Source: Blasia pusilla (lineage: Eukaryota; Marchantiophyta; Marchantiopsida; Blasiales). From it: a DNA stretch of 64,000 nt. Below the pieces are notes generated by a model. The model worked only from the letters and a program-made list of their open reading frames with translations. It ran no database searches and had not been told where the DNA came from. The stretch covers positions 14,756,001 through 14,820,000 of the forward strand of contig CM114272.1 in the NCBI GenBank assembly GCA_050084515.1, in the 5' to 3' direction. Positions 46,161 to 57,524 of the stretch are shown here, piece after piece. A program made the translations under genes and the position numbers. The first letter of the stretch is position 1. Every line of letters starts with the position of its first letter.

Positions 46161-46499
46161 CCAACACTTCGTGAAAATCTAACAACCTGCCATGACAGAC
46201 TTGTGATTCCGACGAGACTACAATGAAGGAAACAAGGCTAGGAGTTGCGAAGAATGAATTAAGAATTATGGTAATAAATTGTGAAAAATGACAGTGTTAA
46301 GATTTCATTTTTGCAAGGGAATTATAGTACCTAAGCTTGCAACCTCTTAGAAAATGGGATATTCTATAAGTATGCTTTGAAGAAAATGGGGGAGCAAGAG
46401 CAAACAATATTAGCATTCTTCCCGACTTGCATGCCATCTTCCAAAGTTTTGGAAACTTCACATCCATTTGAAGAAGGATCTTGAAAAGTGATTCCATTC

Positions 46500-47690
46500 T
46501 GCCGTGCAACCCATCAGAATCCGACAACTTGGAAGATATGATAAGTCGATGGTGCAAACGAAAAAAAATCAGTAAAAGCGCTTGCAACTTGTCAAAATCC
46601 GACAGCTTGCAAGCACTGTCTTTTTTGTGTTTATCTTCTAACCCATTGGAATCCGATGGGTTGCAAGATAAAGAAAAAAAAGACAAAGTTGTTACCAAGG
46701 GTTTTCTTTGACAAGTTTGAACGTGTGCAACCTCTCTGAATCGGACTTGTTGCAAGACATGGTATCAATCAAGAAGATGTTCCTAGAGGGTTTAGAGTAG
46801 GCATGCATGGAAGAATTGGGCTAGTATTGTGGCAGATTTCAAGAGTATACAAGCGGGCGTCAAAAGTGGAAGATGTAGAAGAGCCAAATGAAGAATACAA
46901 AACCCAAAAAATGAAACGATCAAAGGGAATCAACTCGAGTCATGCAACCTGTTAGAATCCGACAGGTAGAAGGAATCCAACACGTCTCAGACTTAACGTG
47001 TCAGAGAAGAATGGTGTGAAGATAATGGGGGAATGAGGAAAAAATGAAGAAGCCTACCAGAATGTCTGAAAAGTTGGACTAACAAGAAAAGAAAATCACT
47101 CAAGCAGCTAACCTGTCAGAATCCGACAAGTTTCCTAAATGGATGACAGAAAATGGGGTTTAAAAAAAGGTTGCAAGAGAGTCCTAGTAGTAACCGTCAA
47201 CGTGGTCTACAAATATCACAAGACACAAGAATTTTTGCATACATGTGTAGTCGTCCAAGTTCCATTTTTGGCTTCCAACCTGTCGACGTGCGACGGGTTC
47301 ATAGAAACAAAATCACAAACCATTCAAATCAATCAAGAAAACATTATAGACATGCCCCAGAGAAGAAAAAAATTCAACTATACTCGCTACTTGCACACAA
47401 ACAACCCATGGGAAACTGACGGGTTGCAATAGTAGACAATCATCAGTTTGCAACTTCTCAGAATTCCACATGTCGCAAACTTGGTTCTTGGTTTGCAACT
47501 CATCAATTTCCGAGGGGTTGCAAACCTTGTGCAGGAACAGCAACATGTTGGAATCCGAGAAATTCCAAACTCGCTCATTGGTCCCTCATTTTTATGGTTG
47601 CAAACCACAGCCCACGTTTCCAACCAGATCGTAATCTGACAGTCCATGGTTCCCTGGTTTGCAACTCGTTGGATTCCGACCGGTTGCAAA
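46500..47690. repeat. Cluster of 27-bp palindromes, distal block
   Basis: About ten copies, more or less decayed, of a 27-base palindrome with 13-base arms. Good examples lie at 46584-46610 (GCAACTTGTCAAA arm), 47495-47521 and 47661-47687 (GCAACTCGTTGGA / TCCGACCGGTTGC). They are separated by unrelated, mostly AT-rich sequence. Open frames in this interval are not supported as genes. Confidence 0.85.
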
Positions 47691-47830
47691 ATAAACATCA
47701 TTGAGTAGATAGACCTACACAATCAACAAGAACGAACAATAATTCAGCAAAAGTTTACAAAAACCATTATGGTGCAAAAACTTCTTGTCCTTTATTACAT
47801 CCGAGGGAAGCTCGTAAATGTAAATTTGAT

Positions 47831-50275
47831 CTAGTCTATGATTACTGCAGCCTCGTCATCTACAAATTTACTCATAACTCTTCTAGGTACCTGTACAAAA
47901 GGAATGTCTTGGGATGCAAGTGGCTCCTCTGGCCGATTGTAAATTTTGGGGGATTTGAGAGCCTTGGCCCCCCCCCTTGGTACACCATAACGGTCCCATG
48001 TAAGATGATTTGAGTCCCAACGCCTTCCTCGACACTAAATCTTGTATGCTCTACAAGGTGACACTCATCCAGTATCAATATGTGCTCCGTCCTTGGAAAC
48101 CAATAAATCCCAACTCGAAAACGCTTCAATCAAGCTGACTCCAATAAATCTTTTAAATCAATCGTCATCGTCCGAGAGCTCTTCCGAATTACTGTCGGCT
48201 TTGCCCTCTCGATTTTCGGAATTGTAGGAAGTGACCATGGTATCACTATCAATGGTGGCTCTGGAGCTAGAGTTGTTGGCTTTGGAGGCGAGTTGTATAC
48301 TCCCACTAGCCTCTCATAATTCGCCTTTGCCTCTTTGCAAAGGTCAAAAAGTTCTGGCCTTCCCTCAAGGCATAGAATGTTCCTGCCACTCTGCCAGGCG
48401 CCTCTTATACTCGCCCTTGATAGGCCCACTAAGTCAAAGACCAAATCACTTGGTCTCAAGCAGAGCTCCATGAGCGTTTGCATCAAGGCAGGTGACTTCT
48501 CCCTTCCTCCAAGTAAGGGGGTTCCTTCCTGCATAAAAATTCTCGAGGGGGAATTGTAGAGACTATCTAAGTTGTACCCATCGGAGCATGGATCCACTGG
48601 ATTCAGGATTTGGAACACTTGGAAATTGTGCTCGGGCCTTACAAAGCAGTAGACGAATGAGTGGTCCATCTGTGAACAAGCAAGTGGAAAATAATGTCAA
48701 CAAAAAGAAAAAGGCAGTAGACCGCTGGTCTCTCTCCATAAAGTGACACAATGTGCAACCCGTCGGGATCCGACAGGTTGCTCATTTGGCTAGATACAAG
48801 AGCAACCTATCGGATTCCAACGGGTTCCTTTTCAACATGTCCTACTAGTCCCCACTGATTAGCAACCCGTCAGAACTTGGCCTATAGGCATGACAGAATA
48901 GCAACCTGTCAAACTCCAACGGTTTGCTCATTTGGCTAGACACAAGAGCAACCTGTCAAACTCTGAAGGTTTGCTTTATTAATCTAAGAGGATTCTTTGC
49001 CTATGAGCAACCCGTCGGAAGCCGATAGGTTGCTCATTTTGTTGGACAGAACCGCAACATGTTGGAGTCCGACGGGTGGCTTACAACTCGATCGAGTTGT
49101 TCATAGTTGAGAAGTTCCAAATATGAGAACAACCCTTCGCTTCCAGACGGGTTGCATCACTGTAGACACAAGTGGAAAAGAAATGCTACTTGCAACCCGT
49201 CGCGTTTCGACGGGTTGCAATCACTGGAGACATGTAGGTGAATTTGCAACCCGTCGCTTTCAGACGGGTTGCATCACTGCAGACACAAGTGCAAAAGCAA
49301 TTCTACTTGCAACCTATCTGGTTCCTAAGGTGAATTTGCAGCCTATTGGGTTTCGACGGGTTGCATGTAGAGATGCAACCTGTCGGAGTCCGACGGGTTG
49401 TATTTCTGAATCATCTCAATTCGTTCAAAAAGTGAACTTACCCGAGCTTGATTCGTCGCCGATCTGAGTGGATACTCATTTTTTATAACCCATGATTGCG
49501 CCGTCCTCCACTTGAGCGACCTCTTCATGCACTGAAGGTTGAAGAGCTTGTCTTTGCTCCCTCCAGTAAGGACCAAGAAACAACCCCTATCATTGAGATA
49601 CACGTCAGCAAAATAAAATAGCAGTGCAATGTGGTCATAGGAAAGCGGGACATTCCAGTCTGGGATAGTGTCAGATGGATTGGTGTCCCACAAACAAAAC
49701 CCAGAAGGAAAATCTGCAATCAGGAGGTCCACCGCCACCTCCTCAACAACCCCATGCACCGTCCAAGGGGCGTGCCCATTTCGGAGGAGTTTTTGCCCTA
49801 GCACGGTCAGTTTCTTGATGGCAGGTGTTGACTCCTGAGAACTGAAACTCTGCAGTTCATCGACAACATGAGTCTGGTGAAGAAGGACATTTGTCGTGGT
49901 GGTCGTTTCCCTATGCCTGCCCAAGGATGATGGAGTGTATTCCACATCCTTATCTCCTCCCTCGGACGAACCAAGCGCCTCCCGCTTTTGCTTCTCCCGA
50001 GTGTGTTGTCGGCTTGTTGGAGTCTTCATTACCTCAGACTCCATAGGAGTTTTCTTTGACAAGGACCTGGTCCGGCCCTCTCGCCCCTCTTGCCTGGACG
50101 ACTCGGCCTCTCGCCTTGAAGACTCAGCCTCTTTTCTCGAAGATTCGGCCTCGGAATTCCTGCACCCCCTCGCGAATTGGAAACACATTGCTTTGCTTGT
50201 CTCCAAGGGATTGAGGACTCCAACAAACAACACTAGCCCAACATTTTCAAAATTTTCCCCTAAAATAAGTGATTT
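47831..50275 (-). pseudogene. N4/N6 DNA methyltransferase-like protein, motifs degenerate
   Basis: Exon 1 (to 49442, GTAAGT donor) begins before 50233 with no ATG in frame, so a 5' exon is missing. It has a Ser/Glu/Arg-rich N-terminus, then VDLLIADFPSGFCLWDTNPS, SYDHIALLFYFADVYLNDRG and CFLVLTGG. This is the layout of motif IV and its following strand, with DPPY reading DFPS. Exon 2 (48669-48130) has GGREKSPALMQTLMELCL and DLVFDLVGLSRASIRGAWQS, then GRNILCLEGRPELF: motif X and motif I, with the DPFxGSG loop changed to DLVGLSR. The order IV-X-I fits the beta class. An in-frame TGA (48130-48132) and a 9-G run (47969-47977) that shifts the frame interrupt about 95 more C-terminal codons ending at 47831. 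Catalysis is unlikely; DNA binding remains possible. Confidence 0.68.
48755..49401. repeat. Cluster of 27-bp palindromes inside the methyltransferase-like gene
   Basis: About twelve copies lie within the single visible intron (48670-49441). Best preserved are 48755-48781 (GCAACCCGTCGGG / TCCGACAGGTTGC), 49007-49033, 49192-49218, 49246-49272 and 49375-49401. Consensus arm is GCAACCCGTCGGA, one central base, then its complement TCCGACGGGTTGC. Some spacers also repeat (GCTCATTTGGCTAGA, and CACTG-AGACACAAGTG-AAAAG), indicating partial tandem duplication with spacings of roughly 50-125 bases. Confidence 0.9.
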
Positions 50276-51540
50276 TTAGGTTTGGTGCAATTTCTTCCTA
50301 CATAGACACTATTTATTGCAGAAAATGGATAAACATAGGTTGGACATTGGAAGGTAGACTTTTAGGACAATAGGAGGATAATTTTTAGTTGGATGCGCAT
50401 TAATTGAAGGGAAGGATAATAGGGAAGTGATGTTATTTGTGTCAACATGCCCAAAATTTTGTTTGTGATGCCTATTCAAGGACTTCATGTGTATTTGATG
50501 TGGTTGCATGGTCATTGAGTGTGACTTGTGATCGAACAATCTATGTTGTTGTAGTTTCCCATTGTGCATGATAAGAATAAAGGTAAATAGAACAAGTAGA
50601 ACTAAGAGAAAGGTGAGTAGGGAAGTCAAATGGTTGAATGGTGTATAAATGTGGTTTATATCAATTGGGTGAAAAATTTACTCAATCAAATTAGAGTTTG
50701 ATTAGATCGGATAGGCTACTTGTAAAATTTAAATTTATTATAACTTTTTTGAAGTAGTGGGAATTGAGTGTGCTAGGAGAGAGCTATTTTAGTGAGTATG
50801 CCATATAACTAAAGGGAATTTTGTACAAACTAATTTTGTTGTTGAGGATGATAATATGTATGGGCAGGGGTGATGTGCACACCCTCATGTAACCGAGGTG
50901 CAGAGTGGCCGGGTTACCAAGTGATGAGATCAAAGTTATGACTAATTGATTTAAACCTCTAATATGAGTTGTGCATATGTATGCGGCACCTAATGTTTTG
51001 GTGGTGAGTCTTGTTACTTGTAAGGACGGGAATTTTGACCGGTTCATGTGGTAGAGATGTTGTGGATGGTATGAGAGGTTTGTTCGTTGAGGCGTTTTGA
51101 TGATGGTTGGCATGGCCCTTGGAAGCATTTGGTTGTGAGTTTTTTGTTGTAGGAGTGAGTGTCGATGATGGGTCATAGTCTGAGAAATTTGTGATATCCT
51201 AATATGCAATGTGTCTAGGCTCATTATGTCCACCACCCACCAGTCTGTTGGATGGTGGACTCATATGTATTGCTTCCAGATTGCAATTGGGATGAGGATG
51301 GACTAACTGCAAGTCAAGTGGATAGTATAACTTTGTGTATATTAGGTCATGTTCTAGGGGTGAGTGTTGATAGTGGCAATTACCAACTTGTCATGAGAGT
51401 TGGTGACGGTTGTCATTACCTACAATGTCTAGTGTGTGGTTGAGTCTGAGACTGGGTAGCCTATAGTAGTTTCTATTGGTGATATATGAGGCGGAAACTA
51501 TTTCTCTTAGACTTTACCTAGGGTTTTGAGAGAGGTGTTG
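50276..51540. other. AT-rich interval, probably leader of an old gypsy copy
   Basis: No convincing frame on either strand. Since Gag-like text of a decayed PHD-gypsy copy follows from about 51545, this may be its leader, but similarity to 32414-33620 is not clear by eye. Confidence 0.35.
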
Positions 51541-51544
51541 TAAT

Positions 51545-54500
51545 GAGCAGTAGTGGTGGTTTTACACGGAGTGGGATGCACTACCAATCATCCCCATTGA
51601 GTTTGATGTCCAAGAAGCAGTTAAGTGGTGCTGAGAGGGTACTTGTTGGTGGTAGGGAGGTATTTTCATCATGCCATAGAATGATGACATGTTTATAGAT
51701 CCATGAGGGGCTAGAGGAAGTTTTTAAGAGTGGTGGGTGCGTTTATTTCCCTAACTTTATGCGAGAGTTTGATACTTGGTGTGCATGGTAGAGGATTTGT
51801 TGTCCCTCTTTATTCACTCTATTCATGGCGTGGACTTGTTTTTTTAGCACTTGGAAGGTGCTTTGATAGTTGATTATGTTGAGTTTTCCGAGCAAGACCT
51901 TGTGGAGACTTAAGCTTGGACACACTACGAGGACCCAAATTATGTTTCATAGGTGATTCCAAAGGAATATAACTTTGACGTTGAAGGGGAGTCTAGTGCA
52001 AATGTTGAGGTGATCAATGTTGGGGGCCTCATCCCATTAAGGGGATGGATGGATTGTATTTAGGGTTTAGGAAGTGTTGGGGAAGAATAACCAAGATGCG
52101 AGGACTAAGAAACTTTTCGAGTCGTAAGGGTTTGGTTGAAGTTTGAGAGAGTATATCATGGAGGCCTACCCACACTTCCATTTCTTGGTTTGGACCACAT
52201 GAGGAGAGATCCAAGCATAGACCGTGTAGTATTTGTGTGGAGCAAGTGATCTTGAGTTACAAAGAAGGATGTGAGACTATGTGTTGATTGGCATGATGAC
52301 CATGACAAAGGACTTGACTACAGAGTATGCCTTTTGGATATCTCAGCGTATCAAGTTCAACACTATTTGTGAGCAGATGGTGATGTGTGGATTTACAAAA
52401 GAGCCAACATATGGCACATTATCGGCATTAGTTGGACCATTGCATTATGCACCATATAATGGTTTGGGTATAGGGAAGAGCCTAACCAAGATATTCTTAC
52501 AAGAGTGAGGTCTATTCCTTCCTTAACAAGACAATCGAAGGTTGTGGTGAGTTGTTAGATTTTTGGTGATGTTAACCAACAACGTGATTTGTGTCAATAA
52601 GACAAGCAAGAAATATCAAGGACCATGTGAGATGGGACATCCAACCCATTTGTGTGGTGTGACCATTTTCAACGCTTTTCCAGGTCAAACTCGTAAGTGA
52701 TGTTTTGATCCCACTAAAAAATGAGAGTTTTTGGAGCAATAACACGGCAGATGGTGGTAGGGATTGTGAAGGAGGACCTAGACCAATTAGTTTAGATCTA
52801 TTTATTGGCTATCATCACTTACCTATCTAGATGCAAGATAAGGAGATGGCACATCTTTTAGGTTAGATTGACAAGACCTAGTAGAGCGCCTTTGGGGATA
52901 GTAGAGGACAACCTCAAGAGGTTGAGGATAACCTCCTGAGGCCACGGGTAATCTAAGAAAGTAGGTTTATCCTTCATTTTGGCTCATTTGGAGCAATCTA
53001 TATCTTGGACATATCATTAATCCATAGGGTATTGGAGTTTAAGAGACAAAGGTGGAGTCCATAGTGCACATTCCCTGCCCTTAATATATAAGACAAGTCC
53101 GAACTTTCATGGGACTTGTGAGTTACTATCAAAGTCGATGAAGGCTCTAATGGGATCGCAAGGATGTTGAATTTGTTGAGGAGGCTGTAACAAGAGTGGT
53201 TTTGGGTAGATGATTAGGAGAGAGTATTTTAGGAGCTTAAGGACATGTTGACGTCCTTACATATTTTGAGGAGACTTGTGTGTGATTGTCCATTCCAATG
53301 ATATAAGGATTGAAGTATGTAGGGTTTAGGAGCAATGCTCACTTATAGAGATGACAAGGGAAAGATGCTTGTAGTGGCATATGCGTCCCCCTCAAACCAT
53401 GATACATAAGAAAAGTATAGTTCTTATAAGGGTGAATGTGGATAGTGGCCCATTTCAGATATAATTTGTTCGTTAACCCTTTCACGCTAATCATTGATCT
53501 TCAACCGATAATATGATTGATGGAGTCTGACAAGTTTGCATGGAATCTTACCATATGGGCACTATTGTTGCAAGAATATGACTTTTAGGTTGTCCATTGC
53601 TGACGACATTTAAGCCAAAATGCATATGGATTGGAATATAATCCATGTATGAGCTTAAGCGATGAGACTAGAGCTTAGTGGCATGGTGATAATGATGGGG
53701 AGATGGTTTGTTGTTGGCATGTATTTTCCTTTTCATATCTTTTGGCTACTTTAGATCAATATAAAACTTCAACTTCAAGAGGAAGGTTGGACGATGATTC
53801 CTCAAATATGGAGGCTAGTGAGGAGTAGCTAGGCACATCCACGATGATAAGATAGTCTTCGAGTTCATCCGTATTAGAATCAATATTTTATGCATATACA
53901 CATTGCTCCACAACATACATTGATGTACCCACACACACATAAAAAAAATATTATACTCACATGTAGTTGATTGTGTAGGTGATTCAACAAAGAAAGAATG
54001 AGCTCTTAAGCTCATTCTCCTTGGATGTATCACTTCCCTCTATCTAATCTTTCTCCTTGATGACTTGTGCACATATGTTCCCTCCTTGGGTCTTGATCTG
54101 CAATAGTGGCTCAAGGGCTACTTTCCAAAATAGAAATTTAAATATACACAATATTTTGTTGAAAAAAGAAGTTCCTCACTATGGCTCCAAATCAGCCCAA
54201 AACAAGGGAAAACTTGCTTTCTTAGGTAACCATAGTCCTCAATAGGTCATCATTGATCTCTTGAGGTTGTCCTCCAACCTCCACCAATACTTTTCAATTC
54301 GCTACAAAAGACGTGATATAATAAGCACGATGGGTTCTAGAAAGTGGGGTTGAATCATATATTGAGATAGGTGGTTTAGGTGGAAGGGAATATATATGCT
54401 TTGAGTTTGGGGGGATGATCAAGTGTGGATGATGCCTCATCTTTCGTAGTGAGCAAGAGTCATGAGACATGCTCATGAGGAGTTGGGTCATTTTGGAGTC

Positions 54501-55080
54501 AAACGTACATATAGCTTGCTTCAAATTTTGTATTGGCAACATGGTGTGCAGATTGATTTTCAACAATTCCTAGCTATATGCATACTTTGTGATAGAGTGC
54601 AAACACTGCAGACATCGTTTGATGGTCTGACACCTCAATTGCATCCTTTATTTATCATATGATTAGGGTATCGTTGGATTTTATACTTTATAGAGCCTTT
54701 GCCATAAATGTAATGTCATAGCTGTTGAATCTTGATCATGATGAAGCACTTGTCTAAGTGGATCAAAGTGATGGCATTGTTGGATAGATCAAGGGAAGGA
54801 ATGGCTAATGTATTTCTTGATTAAGTGTCAAGTCAATTTGGCACACTTGCAAGGGTGTTGATGATCTAGGGTACATTTTGAGTTTAGAGAGGACTTTAAG
54901 GTATTATGTGATCATATGATGATGGATCATCCTACGACTTCACAAGATCATCCACAGACATAGGGTTTGATAGAGTGTGCAGATGGTGAAGAGGACTACG
55001 CAAGTATAGGCCATAGAGAGGAACTTTAGAAGGTTGGGATCTCCAATTGCCATTGTTGGCTATTATTGACCACTTGTGTT
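51545..55080 (+). mobile_element. Old, heavily decayed PHD-gypsy copy
   Basis: Gag fragments (FMREFDTWCAW near 51770, FTLFMAW near 51815) match 33620-34462. A B-repeat fragment of subfamily 2 (52850-52995) is joined directly to RT text (YLGHIINP). RNase H (NPFTLIIDLQP, LMESDKFAWNL) follows near 53470-53580. The integrase zinc motif HEELGHFGVKRTYSLLQILY appears at 54470-54530, and CILCDRVQT just after it. Core and SRD-like text run to about 55060. The PHD and A-B-A' end are missing. Confidence 0.82.
53880..54300 (-). repeat. Inverted terminal-repeat fragment (A/B, subfamily 2)
   Basis: Read on the minus strand this shows ACCTCAAGAGATCAATGATG (B, compare 24528), GAATGAGCTTAAGAGCTCAT and an A-like ATGTATGTTGTGGAGCAATG. 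It interrupts the plus-strand gypsy copy between RNase H and integrase, so it is a later insertion in the opposite orientation. Confidence 0.65.
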
Positions 55081-57520
55081 AGCACTTATTCCCTTAAAAT
55101 CCATTTTTTTTTGATGTGTCAATGGGTTTCATTTTTTTTTTGGTTATTATTGAATTTTGGTTTTGGTTAGCATCCATTTGAATTTTTCTTGTCCTTGTAC
55201 ACTCAAGGTTTATGACTTGCCCTACATACCAAAAACAAGATTAGCCATTTTTTTCCTGCGAGGATTCCCAGATTTGTCATAAACTTACCATTGGCTAAAG
55301 CTAGTGTTCGGCCAACTTGGGCAACAAACTTCGAAAGCTATGGACTCCAAATGAATTTCGTAACTCTATTTGTTTAGGTGTTTGGCCAAGGTCCGTGACC
55401 CTCACACACAATTCGTGTGACCAAGATAATGAAAGTGTGCAAAGCTTCGACATCAAGTTTTGTAAGCCTTTGTGATGGTGGAAGACTTACATAACTTGTT
55501 AGATCAAGATACATCATACCATATCAACGTTGTTGAATTGAGAATTCGTTGGATCAACTTTTGGATCTACAAAAGTGGCAAAACAAATGATCATGGGCTT
55601 TGATAAGTGGCTCATGTACTCATACCCAATATGGCATGTACCATACAAAACCCAATTTACATATCACATTGACAATGAATAGATGTCAAATTCATGACAA
55701 GAACACCCCTCAGGGTAACTTCCTTATCATATTTGTAGTGTATTTACACACTATGTCCCTAAATGGTAATCTAAGACTCTATGATATGGGCCATCATAAT
55801 AGTAGAAAGTTAATCTCTCTTTCTCATGTGTACTTAATCCTCAACAATAAACCCATCATCAACTCCTCCACACGCCGACAAGTCCTACTGGGTAGGATAT
55901 GTGAGTGGGGTCCCACGTGCAGGGCTTTGAAACATGGCATCTTTAAAGATTACTTTTAGCCAAGTATTAAACATCAGAAGAGCATACACCCTAGACACAA
56001 CACATGAAGAGGTGGTGATGAAGACACATTATTCAATTGACCCAAGAATCTTTAAACCAAGTAACAACACCTAAATGATGGAATGATGGAGCCCTGAGCA
56101 GCAATGGTCTAGAATGTGTCTTGTGACAATTCCCTCAAGCATCCAAGTAGCTAGCCAAGCTATCCCTCAAAACTCACAAATCAACTGAACTAGAACAGCT
56201 TGCATAAGGCAGATAGAAGACTTAGCACAAACAAGCCCGACTGCAGAACCCGTGTTGCATTGGTACTAGTACTGTGAAGAAAACCCTAGGGACACAACTC
56301 CTCACAAGGCAGCAAGGGGAAGGTTTAATCTGGTGACTTCCCGAAGTAATTTGTGGGCATGATACCAATGGACAAATAGATAGGAATGTCATTTTGCTGT
56401 GAGGTTCAATGTCAACACCAACTCAATAAATGGTTAGCGTTTTCAGATGCAACCTCACTGCACAACCAAGACACGTGATTGCTAAATACATGGATAATTT
56501 GGTGCACAAGGGGATTGAGGTTTTGCTTTTGGTGGGGAATCCAGAACTTGGAATAGGGATGCCTTTTAATGATAACCACCCAGCGCCTATAACAGGACTC
56601 TTTCCCTGTCTGACTAGTACCCAACAACACGTGTTCAGATCTAAGCCATGACCACAGGTTTGAGCTTGTAAATCACCTACCCAATTCAGATAGGCCCTAC
56701 CAGTCCAAATTGCCTGATCCAAGTGTATTCCCTGGCAGATGCTTGAGATCATAGAAATTTCAGGAATCATTTCATGAAAATCCATGGAGAAAGCAGGAGC
56801 TTTGGAATGGTCAGTCATGTCATGTCGCCTTGGTATCAATATCAACACAGGTGTAGCTCGAACTCGTTGATGACCATTGGGCGTCTCTGCCCAACACAGG
56901 TTGATAACAGAAATACACTATGTCAAATCAATCCATGTACTCAGACACATTATAAAACCCACTGATGGACATTCATACAAACTACTAGTTACATATTAAT
57001 AAGCTTTAGAAGACTACACTTTAGAAGAGTCTGCAGCAAAATACAAACGCTGCAGACCTTTCATAAGAGGACATACAATTGGTCAATTTGACACCTGCGT
57101 ACCAATAGCTGGGGGATTTATAATTTTAGGATTGAAAGATGTGAAGGTCATGTCATTGTGGTGTTGCTTAGATTTAATAGTCAGTTCTCATGTGAGATTG
57201 ATTGCCGTCAGAAAGTCGGACTTCTCTCAGACCAGACACCCCTGTAGCTCCACTCATGCACAACCTTCTAAACTTAGAAGACCACATCATAAGAGGACAG
57301 CTGCCATAGATCTCTGCCAGGAGTGAGATCTTCCTTTGAAGGTCCCATTACATCAACAAGCTTTCATAAAGAATAGATATGGACCGACAACGCCATTGCT
57401 GAGCCTCCAAACGTTGCAGCATTGTCTAGATAACAACGCAGCAGGTTTTTTCTCTGCTCAATCCCTACAAACCACGTACACAATCTACACCTTTTTCTCA
57501 AGATTCCAGGTCGAGATCTT
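55081..57520. other. No gene recognised
   Basis: Frames up to 141 codons exist (56848-56423 on the minus strand, 55600-55959 on the plus strand), but they show no domain, no biased composition and no splice logic. The last part may hold the 3' untranslated region of the minus-strand gene ending at 57525. Confidence 0.5.
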
Positions 57521-57524
57521 TGGC

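Noticed and set aside
46500-49401. CRISPR array
   Set aside because: The repeats are palindromic and of constant length, but spacers are irregular in length and partly repeated. There are no cas genes and the DNA is clearly eukaryotic.
56423-56848. 141-codon minus-strand frame
   Set aside because: No domain, no splice context and a second equal frame on the other strand; treated as non-coding.
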